Assembly: GCF_024609245.1 (NCBI RefSeq)
Contig: NZ_JANJYH010000011.1
Span: forward strand, 37,623-101,622
Direction of reading: 5' to 3'
Length of the DNA stretch: 64,000 nucleotides
Source: Haloarchaeobius sp. FL176
Lineage (GTDB): Archaea; Halobacteriota; Halobacteria; Halobacteriales; Natrialbaceae
The position numbers and the translations under genes were made by a program. Within the stretch, counting starts at the first letter, position 1. Every line of letters begins with the position of its first letter. The notes below the pieces were generated by a model. It did no database searches and was not told the origin of the DNA. It worked only from the letters and a program-made list of their open reading frames with translations. Positions 34,844-42,594 of this stretch are shown here, piece after piece.

Positions 34844-35455
34844 TCAGGGCAGGAATCCGAGGAACGCACCCGCCGCCAGCGTCCCACAGACCGCGAAGCT
34901 CGCGACGAACACCGGCTTGCTCCAGTTCCAGACCTTCTTGCCGTCGAGCGGGCCGTAGGGGATCATGTTGAAGCCGGCGAGGAAGGCGTTGATCCAGACG
35001 CCGAGGAAGCCGACGACGCCGACGACGCCAGGGAACAGGTACAGCGGGAAGAACACCGCCAGCAGCGCGACGTTCGTTGCCGGCCCGGCCAGCGCGATGA
35101 GCCCGCTCTCGCGCTCGGTCGTCTGCGGGTGGTACACCGCGCCGGGTGCCGCGAACAGGAACCCGACCATCGCGCTGAAGACGGCGAGCACCAGCATGTT
35201 GTAGTCGGCCTTGAACGCCGCCGGGTAGCCGAAGCGCTGTGCGGTGAACTTGTGGGCGAGTTCGTGCAGCAGGAACGCGACGCCGGCCGTGATGGCACAG
35301 ACGAGGATCGCGAACGGGAGCGAGAAGTCCGTCGCCGACCCGGGCTGGAATGCGCCGCGGAAAAAGAGCAGCGCGAACGCCACCGAGAGCGCTAGCCAGG
35401 CGGCCGCGAGGTCGCGTAGCTCGGTCTCCTTGATTGACCGCATCGACGTGCTCAT
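34844..35455 (-). CDS. site-2 protease family (M50) membrane metalloprotease
   Basis: 203 residues. The zinc motif HELAH is in AFLLHELAHKFTAQ, and the second ligand region is NMIPYGPLDGKKV, with an Asp in the NxxPxxPLDG pattern typical of S2P-like proteases. About six hydrophobic helices enclose it. It should cleave a membrane substrate within the bilayer. The ATG overlaps the stop of the TraB gene by 4 nt; the two are therefore co-translated. Confidence 0.88.
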   Translation of the reverse strand: MSTSMRSIKETELRDLAAAWLALSVAFALLFFRGAFQPGSATDFSLPFAILVCAITAGVAFLLHELAHKFTAQRFGYPAAFKADYNMLVLAVFSAMVGFLFAAPGAVYHPQTTERESGLIALAGPATNVALLAVFFPLYLFPGVVGVVGFLGVWINAFLAGFNMIPYGPLDGKKVWNWSKPVFVASFAVCGTLAAGAFLGFLP

Positions 35456-37164
35456 AGCAGCCCCACGATGATGTCCAGGCTGTTCTCGGCGCCACGCAGC
35501 AGTACGTCCATCAGCTCGTTGACGGTGTCGATCTCGTCTGGCGCGAGCCACGGGAGCACGACGAGCGGGAAGCTGAAGCTCGCGACGACGCTCCCGATGT
35601 TCGTCGCGGCGACGACCATGATGAGCTTGAACAGCGGCACCTCGAACATCCGCCGGACGACGTCCGCGAGCGGGCTCTCCTCGTCGCCGAGAATCTGGTT
35701 GAGCGTGGCGATGTCCCCGACGTTCACCGGGTCCTTCCGGAGCTCCATGTAGCCCGCGAACCAGCCGGGTGCGAGAACCGGATTGAGGCTGGTGAGCCAG
35801 GCGATGGCCCCGCCGACGCCCGCGCTCGTCCAGCGTGCGCCGGCGAGCTTGGCGAGGCCGAAGGCGAAGATGCCGTTGTAGAGGAACCACGCCGCGAACA
35901 GCTTCAGCAGGAACAGGTCGTTCACGCCGGCCATCACGAGCAGGAAGAAAAAGGCGATGTAGCCGACGGTCAGCAGGTAGACGAGCACCTTCATGACGGA
36001 GAACCGGCGCTGCTTCTGGGTGCCCTGAAGCGACGCCATCGGCGGGAGCGTGTCGGGGTTGTCGAGGTAGCGTTCGATGCCTTCGCGGTGGCCCGCGCCG
36101 ACGACTGCGACGACCGAGTAGCCCTGGTTCCGGAGCGTGACGAGGTTGTGCGCGATGTACGCGTCGCGCTCGTCGATGAGCGCCTGCGCGCCACCGGGGG
36201 AGAACCGGCGGAACTCCTCCATCATCGCCGTCACCACGTCGGCGTCGGTGAGGTCGTCGATGTCGAACTCCTCGTACTCCTCGGCCTCGTCGGCGTCGAA
36301 GCCGGCGACGGCGAGCAGGAGCCCGAGGACGGCACCGACGCCGACGCCGGCGAGGATGCCGCCGAGCAGCCCGGCGGCGAAGGAGACACCGAGGCCGCCG
36401 CCGAGGACGGTGGCGACGTACGGCGCGGTGACACCGCTGGCAGCGACGCCCGCGCCGACTGTCGCACCGCCGATTGCGCCGAGCACGATGGACTGGTCCT
36501 CGCGCATCGTCCGCATCCCGCCCTCCCAGAGCAGGTAGCCCGCGAGCAGGCCGACGAGACTCCCGCCCGCGACGGACTGGACGGTCGTCGTCCCGACGCC
36601 GAACACCGCGGGGACGGCGAAGCCGGCCAGGGGCCCGAGGAACAGCCCCGCGAACAGCCCGACGGTGACGCCGACGACGAGCGCGTCCGCGACGCCGAAG
36701 ATGAGCCCCGACATCATCTTCACCTTCTCGAGTGCGGTCATCCGTCGCCAGAACCGCTGGATGGTCACCTGGATGTCCCGGTCGACCAGCGAGACGCCGA
36801 GGCCGTGCTCCTCGGCGGCTTCGACCGCCGCCAGCATGTCCGCCCCGGGCTCGATGTCGAACTGGTCGCCCATCCGCGTCTGGACGTACGAGAGCATCCA
36901 GTAGGCGATGAACTGGAAGACGGTGTTGCCCTCGAGGAGGTCGCGGGGCTCGATGTCGTCTGGCGTCTCCCCGCGCATCTGTCGGTACCGGTCCTCGTCG
37001 AGCTCCACGGCGACGACGTCGGGCTGCTCCTCGGCGACGGTCTCGCGGACCTCCTCGACGCTCCGCTCTGACACGTGAGCCGTCCCGAGGACGGTGACGG
37101 ACCCCTCACCGTCGCCCGGCGGGTCGGGCGGCTCCGGCGATGGAGGGGCGGCTGAGTCGCTCAT
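35452..37164 (-). CDS. TraB-domain membrane protein with a glycine-rich hydrophobic insertion
   Basis: 570 residues from the ATG (a GTG six bases earlier is possible). The TraB motif GTAHVS (about 27-32) and DVVAVELDEDRY open the domain; it resumes with ALIDERDAYIAHNL and GAGHREGIERYL near 330-370. Between about 153 and 288 a very hydrophobic glycine-rich block splits the domain, and four more hydrophobic helices follow up to the C-terminus. TraB proteins are related to tiki/PrgY, which in known cases act as proteases or pheromone inactivators; the GTAHVS and GAGH residues are kept here. Coupled to the site-2 protease gene, which suggests a shared role in membrane proteolysis. Confidence 0.8.
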   Translation of the reverse strand: MSDSAAPPSPEPPDPPGDGEGSVTVLGTAHVSERSVEEVRETVAEEQPDVVAVELDEDRYRQMRGETPDDIEPRDLLEGNTVFQFIAYWMLSYVQTRMGDQFDIEPGADMLAAVEAAEEHGLGVSLVDRDIQVTIQRFWRRMTALEKVKMMSGLIFGVADALVVGVTVGLFAGLFLGPLAGFAVPAVFGVGTTTVQSVAGGSLVGLLAGYLLWEGGMRTMREDQSIVLGAIGGATVGAGVAASGVTAPYVATVLGGGLGVSFAAGLLGGILAGVGVGAVLGLLLAVAGFDADEAEEYEEFDIDDLTDADVVTAMMEEFRRFSPGGAQALIDERDAYIAHNLVTLRNQGYSVVAVVGAGHREGIERYLDNPDTLPPMASLQGTQKQRRFSVMKVLVYLLTVGYIAFFFLLVMAGVNDLFLLKLFAAWFLYNGIFAFGLAKLAGARWTSAGVGGAIAWLTSLNPVLAPGWFAGYMELRKDPVNVGDIATLNQILGDEESPLADVVRRMFEVPLFKLIMVVAATNIGSVVASFSFPLVVLPWLAPDEIDTVNELMDVLLRGAENSLDIIVGLL

Positions 37165-37383
37165 TGCCACTCGCTTCTGGCTCGGGCGGTAAACGGTTGT
37201 CGGAGCGCGTTCGCATCCGACACACCGGTGCTGCGGCAGTTCGAGCGAACTCGGTGCGGTCGAGTCGCCGGCTCAGCGGAGCACCCGTGTCGCCGTCGTG
37301 AGGAGCGCGCGGACCCTCGAAACGCGCATCGAAGGCCGACCGAACCCGGTAGGCTATTCCACCGGGGACGGGAACTGGCAGCC

Positions 37384-37821
37384 ATGCCCAGTCTGACCGA
37401 CACCTACGTCGAGAACCGGGTCATCGTCAACCCGAACGACGCGAACAATCTCGGCGCGGCCCACGGTGGGAACGTGATGAAGTGGATGGACGAGGTTGCC
37501 GCGATGGCGGCGATGCGCTTCGCCGGCGAGACCTGCGTCACGGCCCGCATGGACCAGACGAACTTCCGGCGACCCATCCCGCAGGCCGACATCGCACTGG
37601 TCAGGGCGTACGTGTTCGACGCCGGCCGGACGAGCGTGAAGACCCGCGTCCGCGTGTTCCGGGAGCATCCCCACACCGGCGAGACGGAGCTGACGACAGA
37701 GTCGTACATGGTGTTCGTCGCCATCGACGAGGACGACGAGCCGACGCCGGTCCCGGAGCTGACAGTCGATACTGAACGTGGACAGGAGCTCTACGAGGCC
37801 GCCATGAACGGCGAGGAGTAG
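37384..37821 (+). CDS. acyl-CoA thioesterase (hot-dog, YciA-like)
   Basis: 145 residues. The catalytic-loop pattern NDANNLGAAHGGNVMKWMDEVAAMAA is that of acyl-CoA hydrolases of the YciA/BACH type (N..G..HGG). VTARMDQTNFRRPIPQADI is also typical. Start at ATG 37384, 30 bp after a TAGGCTATT element. Convergent with the methyltransferase. Confidence 0.88.
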   Translation: MPSLTDTYVENRVIVNPNDANNLGAAHGGNVMKWMDEVAAMAAMRFAGETCVTARMDQTNFRRPIPQADIALVRAYVFDAGRTSVKTRVRVFREHPHTGETELTTESYMVFVAIDEDDEPTPVPELTVDTERGQELYEAAMNGEE

Positions 37822-37823
37822 GG

Positions 37824-38540
37824 TCAGTCCAGCCGCGCCCGCACGCAGAGGAACACCGGATATCGAGACTCCTTCTCGCAGCGCTCCGGGAGCTGCTCCC
37901 GGAACCCCTCCGTCGGCTGCGGTTCGACGACCGTCTCGAGCCGGAAGCCGTTCTCCAGCAGCGGGTTCACGACCGCCGAGAACGGCCGACGGTAGTACGA
38001 CACCGGCACGTCCCACTCCTTCGTCAGCCGCTCGACCTCGAAGTAGTTCTCCGCGGCGACCGGCTCACCGCCCTCGTCCAGCGGGAACTGGTCGAGCGGG
38101 TGACCGGTCGAGAACACCACGAAGCCGCCGGGGCGGAGCACGCGGGCGAACTCCGCGAACAGCGACTCCCAGTCAGCCACGTAGCCGAGCGCGAGTGCGC
38201 TCACGACTCCGTCGAAGGCGTCGTCATCGAAGTCGAGCGGCTCGCCGAGGTCTGCCTGACGGAGCTCGGCGCGGTCGCCGACCGCATCGCGGGCGTGGGC
38301 CAGCATCTCCTCGCTGGCGTCGAGCCCGACGACGTCGGCACCGTGGTCGAGCAGGAGCTCGGTGTAGACGCCGGTGCCACAGCCGGCGTCGAGGACTCGC
38401 TGCCCGTCCACGTCGGGTATCATCGAGGACGTGGCGGGGAACTCCAGGTGGGCGTTGTAGGCGTTCGAACGCACGTCTGCTGCGTAGCCCTCTGCAAGCT
38501 CGTCGTAGGCGTCTCCGACGCTGGGGCCGTCGTCGGACAT
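37824..38540 (-). CDS. class I SAM-dependent methyltransferase
   Basis: 238 residues. SAM site VLDAGCGTGVYTELLLDHG, acidic loop VVGLDASEEMLAHARD and the motif VLRPGGFVVFST are clear. ATG at 38540 lies 2 bp from the end of the S66 peptidase gene, so the two form an operon. Substrate unknown (small-molecule type). Confidence 0.85.
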   Translation of the reverse strand: MSDDGPSVGDAYDELAEGYAADVRSNAYNAHLEFPATSSMIPDVDGQRVLDAGCGTGVYTELLLDHGADVVGLDASEEMLAHARDAVGDRAELRQADLGEPLDFDDDAFDGVVSALALGYVADWESLFAEFARVLRPGGFVVFSTGHPLDQFPLDEGGEPVAAENYFEVERLTKEWDVPVSYYRRPFSAVVNPLLENGFRLETVVEPQPTEGFREQLPERCEKESRYPVFLCVRARLD

Positions 38541-38542
38541 GA

Positions 38543-39601
38543 TTACCGGAGCATCAGCGTCTCGGTCTCGGGCTCGATACGGACCTCGCCACCGATTGGC
38601 AGCGGGCACGTCGGATAGGTGTGGCCGAACTCACAGTCCATGACCACGGGTGCCTCGGGGTTGTACTCGGCGACCACCGACTCGACGACCTCGCGGTGCT
38701 GCTCGCGGAACGTCTCCCGCTCGTGGGCAGGGGTGTCGCCGGCGGGCGTGTGGTTCCGGGCGGCCGGCCGACCGACGAGCACACCGTCGAACGCATCCAG
38801 ATAGCCGGCTTCGCCGAGCGCCTGGAGCCACCCCTTGACCATGCCGGGGTGGGGAAGCTCCTCGCTGGTCTCCATGGCGAACACGCAGCCCTCGAGGTCC
38901 GCGGGGTCGGGCAGCCACTCGTCGTGGACGAACCACTGGTCGAGCACCTCGAAGCAGCCGCCCCAGATGCGACCCTCGACCGGCCCCTCACCGCCGGCCC
39001 AGGTGCGGCCGTCGGCCGGCTCGATGTCACGGTGGTAGTCGAGACTCCGGGGCTCCGCCCAGTCGCCGGCCTGGTCGGTGAAGCAGTCCGCTTCCTCCCA
39101 CTCGCCGATTGACTCCTCGAACAGCGCGCGGCCGATGTACTCGACGGAGTAGTCGAACATCTCGGCGTCCATCGCGTACTCCAGCAGCGTCGAGCCGCCG
39201 TAGTACGAGACGATACCCTGGTTCCAGAGGTAGCACGCGAGGTTCGTGTTGTCGGACCAGCCGTAGAATCGGGTCGGGTGTTCCCTGAGGACATCGGGGT
39301 CGAGATGGGGGAGGACCCGGATCTGGTCGTTGCCCCCGATGTTGGTGATGACGGCCGAGATGTCGGGGTCCTCGAAGGCGTCCATCACGTCCTGTGCACG
39401 TTCCTCGGGGTGTTCGGCCAGCCACTCCGGGTCCTTCGTCGCGGTCGGGTACTCGACGGGCTCGAGGTCGAATGTCTCGCGCAGCCGTTCGAGGCCCAGC
39501 TCGTAGACGTGCGAGAGCTCGGGCGGGACGTTCGAGGCCGGTGCGACCACAGCCACCGAATCCCCTCGCTCGACGGGTGGCGGCGTGACGAACTCCTGCA
39601 T
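38543..39601 (-). CDS. S66 family peptidase (LD-carboxypeptidase/MccF-like)
   Basis: 352 residues. Nucleophile Ser116 lies in FYGWSDNTN, the Glu of the triad in AMETSEELPHP, the His in FGHTYPT. The N-terminal VAPASNVPP strand is typical. Haloarchaea have no murein, so it cannot be a cell-wall recycling enzyme; a role like MccF (detoxifying peptide-nucleotide toxins) or peptide turnover is more likely, as inference. Followed by the methyltransferase. Confidence 0.85.
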   Translation of the reverse strand: MQEFVTPPPVERGDSVAVVAPASNVPPELSHVYELGLERLRETFDLEPVEYPTATKDPEWLAEHPEERAQDVMDAFEDPDISAVITNIGGNDQIRVLPHLDPDVLREHPTRFYGWSDNTNLACYLWNQGIVSYYGGSTLLEYAMDAEMFDYSVEYIGRALFEESIGEWEEADCFTDQAGDWAEPRSLDYHRDIEPADGRTWAGGEGPVEGRIWGGCFEVLDQWFVHDEWLPDPADLEGCVFAMETSEELPHPGMVKGWLQALGEAGYLDAFDGVLVGRPAARNHTPAGDTPAHERETFREQHREVVESVVAEYNPEAPVVMDCEFGHTYPTCPLPIGGEVRIEPETETLMLR

Positions 39602-39624
39602 GGCCGATGCGTCGACAGGGAGGA

Positions 39625-39637
39625 GAAAAAGCGTTCG
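39625..39637 (-). promoter_or_regulatory. promoter element CGAACGCTTTTTC of the S66 peptidase operon
   Basis: On the minus strand CGAACGCTTTTTC with the T-tract 25-29 bp before the ATG at 39601, identical in sequence and spacing to the element at 18.1 kb. Confidence 0.5.
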
Positions 39638-39656
39638 GTGCGTCTGTGAACGGTTC

Positions 39657-40487
39657 TCAGCCGAGGTCGGCGCGCTCGAACCGCCAGTAGCCCAGCGCGA
39701 GCGGGACGACGATCCAGAGCGCGAGGATGACGAACATGAACTCGGGCTGGAGGTAGAACGGGTCGCCCACGCCTCCGCCGCCCTGAGCGCCGTTGATGCG
39801 GTCGGGGAAGACGAGGGAGAGCGAGTTGAAGTACGAACCGGTCGGGCTCAGCACCCAGACGAGGTCCTTGAAGTTCTGCGAGACGCTCGTGCCGAGCTTG
39901 TCCGCGACGAACTCGATGACGGTCGCGGGCTGGATGGGCAGGAAGTTCCAGAACACGTTGAGGACGAACCACGACCCGATGGCCGCCCCCATCGCGCGGG
40001 ACCGGGTACTCGTCGCGGCGGAGATGCCGACCGCGATGGCGACGTAGCTCAGCGCGTAGACGAGCGTGAGGCCGACGAAGCCGACGTAGTTCGGCAGTTC
40101 GACGGAGGGGAAGTAGTAGAACGCCATCCCGAGGCCGACGACGAACGCGAAGATGATGGCGGCGACCACGATGGCCGACCGCGCGATGAACTTCCCGATC
40201 ACCACGTCACGGCGGCTGTTCGGGTACGAGAGCAGGAACTTCAGGTTCCCTGTCTCGCGTTCACCGGCGACCGAGAGGTAGGCCGCGACCAGCGCGACCA
40301 GCGGGATGATGAGGACGCCGATTCCTGCCATGGAGAACAGCGCGTTGTAGATGTCGGTGTCGCTGCTCGAACCGATGCCCCAGAACGAGAGCCCCGCGAA
40401 CAGCGTGTACAGCAGGCCGACCCCCCAGACGAGCTTCGCCCGGCGTACGTCGAGGATGTCCTTCTTGACGACCGCCTGCAGGCTCAT
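39657..40487 (-). CDS. ABC-2 type transporter permease
   Basis: 276 residues with six hydrophobic helices and a cytoplasmic N-terminus (MSLQAVVKKDILDVRRAK). The motif GERETGNLKFLLSYPNSR between the first helices is the typical coupling region of ABC-2 permeases (as in NosY or CcmB-like exporters). It starts inside the ATPase stop (4-nt overlap), so both subunits are made in one operon. Confidence 0.85.
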   Translation of the reverse strand: MSLQAVVKKDILDVRRAKLVWGVGLLYTLFAGLSFWGIGSSSDTDIYNALFSMAGIGVLIIPLVALVAAYLSVAGERETGNLKFLLSYPNSRRDVVIGKFIARSAIVVAAIIFAFVVGLGMAFYYFPSVELPNYVGFVGLTLVYALSYVAIAVGISAATSTRSRAMGAAIGSWFVLNVFWNFLPIQPATVIEFVADKLGTSVSQNFKDLVWVLSPTGSYFNSLSLVFPDRINGAQGGGGVGDPFYLQPEFMFVILALWIVVPLALGYWRFERADLG

Positions 40488-41452
40488 TGTGCCACCTCCT
40501 GGGGCTGCTCGCGTTCCTCGGCGAGCTCGCGGGTGTCGTCGTCGAGCCCGTCACGGCCGCCGCCGGTGTACTTGTTGAACAGCTCCTCCAGCGAGGTCTC
40601 GGTTGCGACGACGTTCGTCACGGTCGCGGCGCGGTCGACGTGCCGGATGACGTTCATCTTGGCCTCGCCGTTGTGGCAGTAGGCGCGGATTTCGTCGCCG
40701 TCGATCTCGATGTCGCTGACGTCGTCCATCATCTTCAGCCCGAGGTCGTCCGGAACGGTCTCGACGGTGAGCTCGACCTCGCCGGCGTCGCCGGAGCGCT
40801 CGCGCAGGTTGTCGATGCTGTCGACGGTGACGAGTTCGCCCTGGCTCATGATACCGACGCGGTCACAGACCGCCTCGACCTCGCTCAGGATGTGCGAGGA
40901 GAAGAACACGGTCGTCCCGTTCGCGGCCTCCTCGCGGAGGAGTTCGCGCATGTGCTGGATACCGTTGGGGTCCAGCCCGGAGGAGGGCTCGTCGAGGATG
41001 ATGAGGTCCGGCTCGCCGACCAGCGCCATCCCGAGCGCGAGGCGCTGGGACATTCCAGTCGAGAAGCCGCCGGCCTTCCGGTCGGCCTCCTCGCTGAGTC
41101 CGACGCGTTCGAGGACGGCCATCGGTTCCTCCGGAGCGTCCTTCATCTCGACGCAGAGCTGGAGGTGCTCACGCGCGGTGAGTCGGTCGTACAGTTCGAG
41201 GCCTTCGGGAAGGACACCGACGCGCTTGCGGATCTCGCCGATCTCGTCCTGGGCGTCGAGGCCGAGGACGGTCGCCGAGCCGCTGGTCGGCCGGTGGAAG
41301 TCCAGCAGCATGTTGATTGTCGTCGACTTGCCGGCACCGTTCGGGCCGAGGAAGCCGAAAATCTCTCCCTCTCGGACGGTGAGGTCCAGCTCGTCGACGG
41401 CGAGGACGTCACCGAAGCGTTTGGTCAGGGCGGTCGTTTCGATAGCGGGCAT
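40484..41452 (-). CDS. ABC transporter ATP-binding protein
   Basis: 322 residues. Walker A GPNGAGKST, signature region FSTGMSQRLALGMAL, Walker B LIILDEPSSGLDP and the H-loop FSSHILSEVE are complete. The extra C-terminal 80 residues (HVDRAATVTNVVATETSLE) are of the type found in exporter ATPases. With the adjacent permease it forms a full ABC-2 exporter of unknown substrate. Confidence 0.93.
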   Translation of the reverse strand: MPAIETTALTKRFGDVLAVDELDLTVREGEIFGFLGPNGAGKSTTINMLLDFHRPTSGSATVLGLDAQDEIGEIRKRVGVLPEGLELYDRLTAREHLQLCVEMKDAPEEPMAVLERVGLSEEADRKAGGFSTGMSQRLALGMALVGEPDLIILDEPSSGLDPNGIQHMRELLREEAANGTTVFFSSHILSEVEAVCDRVGIMSQGELVTVDSIDNLRERSGDAGEVELTVETVPDDLGLKMMDDVSDIEIDGDEIRAYCHNGEAKMNVIRHVDRAATVTNVVATETSLEELFNKYTGGGRDGLDDDTRELAEEREQPQEVAQ

Positions 41453-41480
41453 CGTGTTCGCTTCGTGTCAGTCAGAGGTT

Positions 41481-41488
41481 GTATAAAC
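41481..41488 (-). promoter_or_regulatory. TATA box of the ABC exporter operon
   Basis: GTTTATAC on the minus strand, 29-36 bp before the ATG at 41452. It lies about 40 bp from the divergent TATA box of cassette B. Confidence 0.5.
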
Positions 41489-41523
41489 AGCGGTTCTACT
41501 TCAAGCCGTGAAAGTTTGGTTCG

Positions 41524-41533
41524 TTTTATAAGA
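41524..41533 (+). promoter_or_regulatory. TATA box of wHTH/DUF7521 cassette B
   Basis: TTTTATAAGA, 23-32 bp before the ATG at 41556. The small divergent gap with the exporter promoter would let the winged-helix protein regulate both directions. Confidence 0.55.
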
Positions 41534-41555
41534 TGGTCGGGCGAAAACCGGGCTG

Positions 41556-41897
41556 ATGAGTGATGAGGTGCTCGTAGACGTCGCGGGTTTGCTCGAGGAC
41601 GAGTACGCCCGCACCATCCTCATCCAGACGAGTTCCCGACCGATGTCCGCGAACGAGCTGGCGGAACACTGCGATGCGTCGCCCCCCACCATCTACCGAC
41701 GCATCGACAGACTCCGCGAGCACGACCTCGTGACGTCGGACCAAGAGCTCGACCCCGACGGGCATCACTACGAGGTGTTCGAGGCGAACCTGCAGCGGGT
41801 GACCATCGAACTCGACGAGGACGGTTTCGAGGTAGAGCTCGAGCACCAGACCGACCCGGCCGACCGGTTCACCGACCTGTTCGAGGAGCTGAGATAG
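41556..41897 (+). CDS. winged-helix transcriptional regulator (cassette B)
   Basis: 113 residues. Winged helix with EYARTILIQTSSRPMSANELAE and the recognition helix SPPTIYRRIDRLREHDLV, then an acidic wing and C-terminal dimerisation region (RVTIELDEDGFEVELEH). The next gene starts one base after the TAG stop. Same arrangement as cassette A at 32.8 kb. Confidence 0.85.
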   Translation: MSDEVLVDVAGLLEDEYARTILIQTSSRPMSANELAEHCDASPPTIYRRIDRLREHDLVTSDQELDPDGHHYEVFEANLQRVTIELDEDGFEVELEHQTDPADRFTDLFEELR

Positions 41898-42203
41898 ATG
41901 CAAGGCGTCACCACTACAGGCGGTCCGGCGATACTGGTCCTCGCGCTGTTCGTCGGGGTCTTCGTCTCCATCGCGTTAGCTGGCGTCATCGCCTACCGGA
42001 CGTACAGGGGCTACCAGCGCACCCACAGCACCCGGCTACTGGCGCTCAGCGCGGGACTGTTCACCGTCGTCGCCGTCCCGAAGCTGCTGAACCTCGCGCT
42101 GTCGACGCTCCAGTACCAGGCAGACACGACGAGCACCGTCGCGGCGGCGACGCGGCTGGCAGGCCTCTGCATCGTACTCTACGCCATCTACGCGGGTGAC
42201 TGA
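41898..42203 (+). CDS. DUF7521-like membrane protein (cassette B, first copy)
   Basis: 101 residues with three hydrophobic helices (near 11-32, 48-65, 82-98) and the cytoplasmic motif YRTYRGYQRTHSTR, comparable to RNYRTFRTP in cassette A and YQAYRGYLRNGSR in the next gene. Probably DUF7521. Directly adjacent to the regulator stop. Confidence 0.65.
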   Translation: MQGVTTTGGPAILVLALFVGVFVSIALAGVIAYRTYRGYQRTHSTRLLALSAGLFTVVAVPKLLNLALSTLQYQADTTSTVAAATRLAGLCIVLYAIYAGD

Positions 42204-42205
42204 TC

Positions 42206-42271
42206 ATGACCGGACCAACCACAGCAACGAACGAACGTCACGGCAACCGCGAGCCGGAGGTGTCGCACTGA
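42206..42271 (+). CDS. 21-codon linking frame between the two DUF7521 genes
   Basis: ATG lies 2 nt after the stop of the first DUF7521 gene; its TGA shares the A of the ATG of the second one (TGATG). The Shine-Dalgarno for the second gene is inside it. The peptide (TGPTTATNERHGNREPEVSH) looks unstructured. It may only serve to carry ribosomes between the genes; chance is possible. Confidence 0.25.
   Translation: MTGPTTATNERHGNREPEVSH
42256..42262 (+). promoter_or_regulatory. Shine-Dalgarno GGAGGTG of the second DUF7521 gene
   Basis: GGAGGTG with an 8-nt spacing to the ATG at 42271. It decides the start at 42271 over a GTG at 42196. Confidence 0.6.
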
Positions 42272-42543
42272 TGGACCCGGTCGTCGTTCGGTCGGTGGTG
42301 GCGGCGGTCGGGGTCGTCGTCAGCCTGCTGGTCGTCTATCAGGCCTACCGCGGGTACCTCCGGAACGGGAGTCGTGCGATGCGCGCCCTCGCCGTTGGCA
42401 TCGCGCTGCTGGGCACCGTCCACTTCCTGCTCCTCCTGCCGGGCGGGACCTCGCCGGAGCTCGACCTCGGGCTCTCGATCGTTCGCCAGCTGGTCGACAT
42501 CGCCGGGCTGGCAGTCGTGTTTTACGCACTGACGCGAGCCTGA
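42271..42543 (+). CDS. DUF7521-like membrane protein (cassette B, second copy)
   Basis: 90 residues, three hydrophobic helices (near 5-24, 37-55, 68-88) with the motif YQAYRGYLRNGSRAM in the first loop, so it is a tandem paralogue of the gene before it. The pair might form a heteromer. The start is supported by a strong Shine-Dalgarno. Confidence 0.65.
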   Translation: MDPVVVRSVVAAVGVVVSLLVVYQAYRGYLRNGSRAMRALAVGIALLGTVHFLLLLPGGTSPELDLGLSIVRQLVDIAGLAVVFYALTRA

Positions 42544-42594
42544 CTGCTCGTCGTTCGGAACCGCGCTTTTCCCGCCCCCGCTCCAAGCAGGGGT

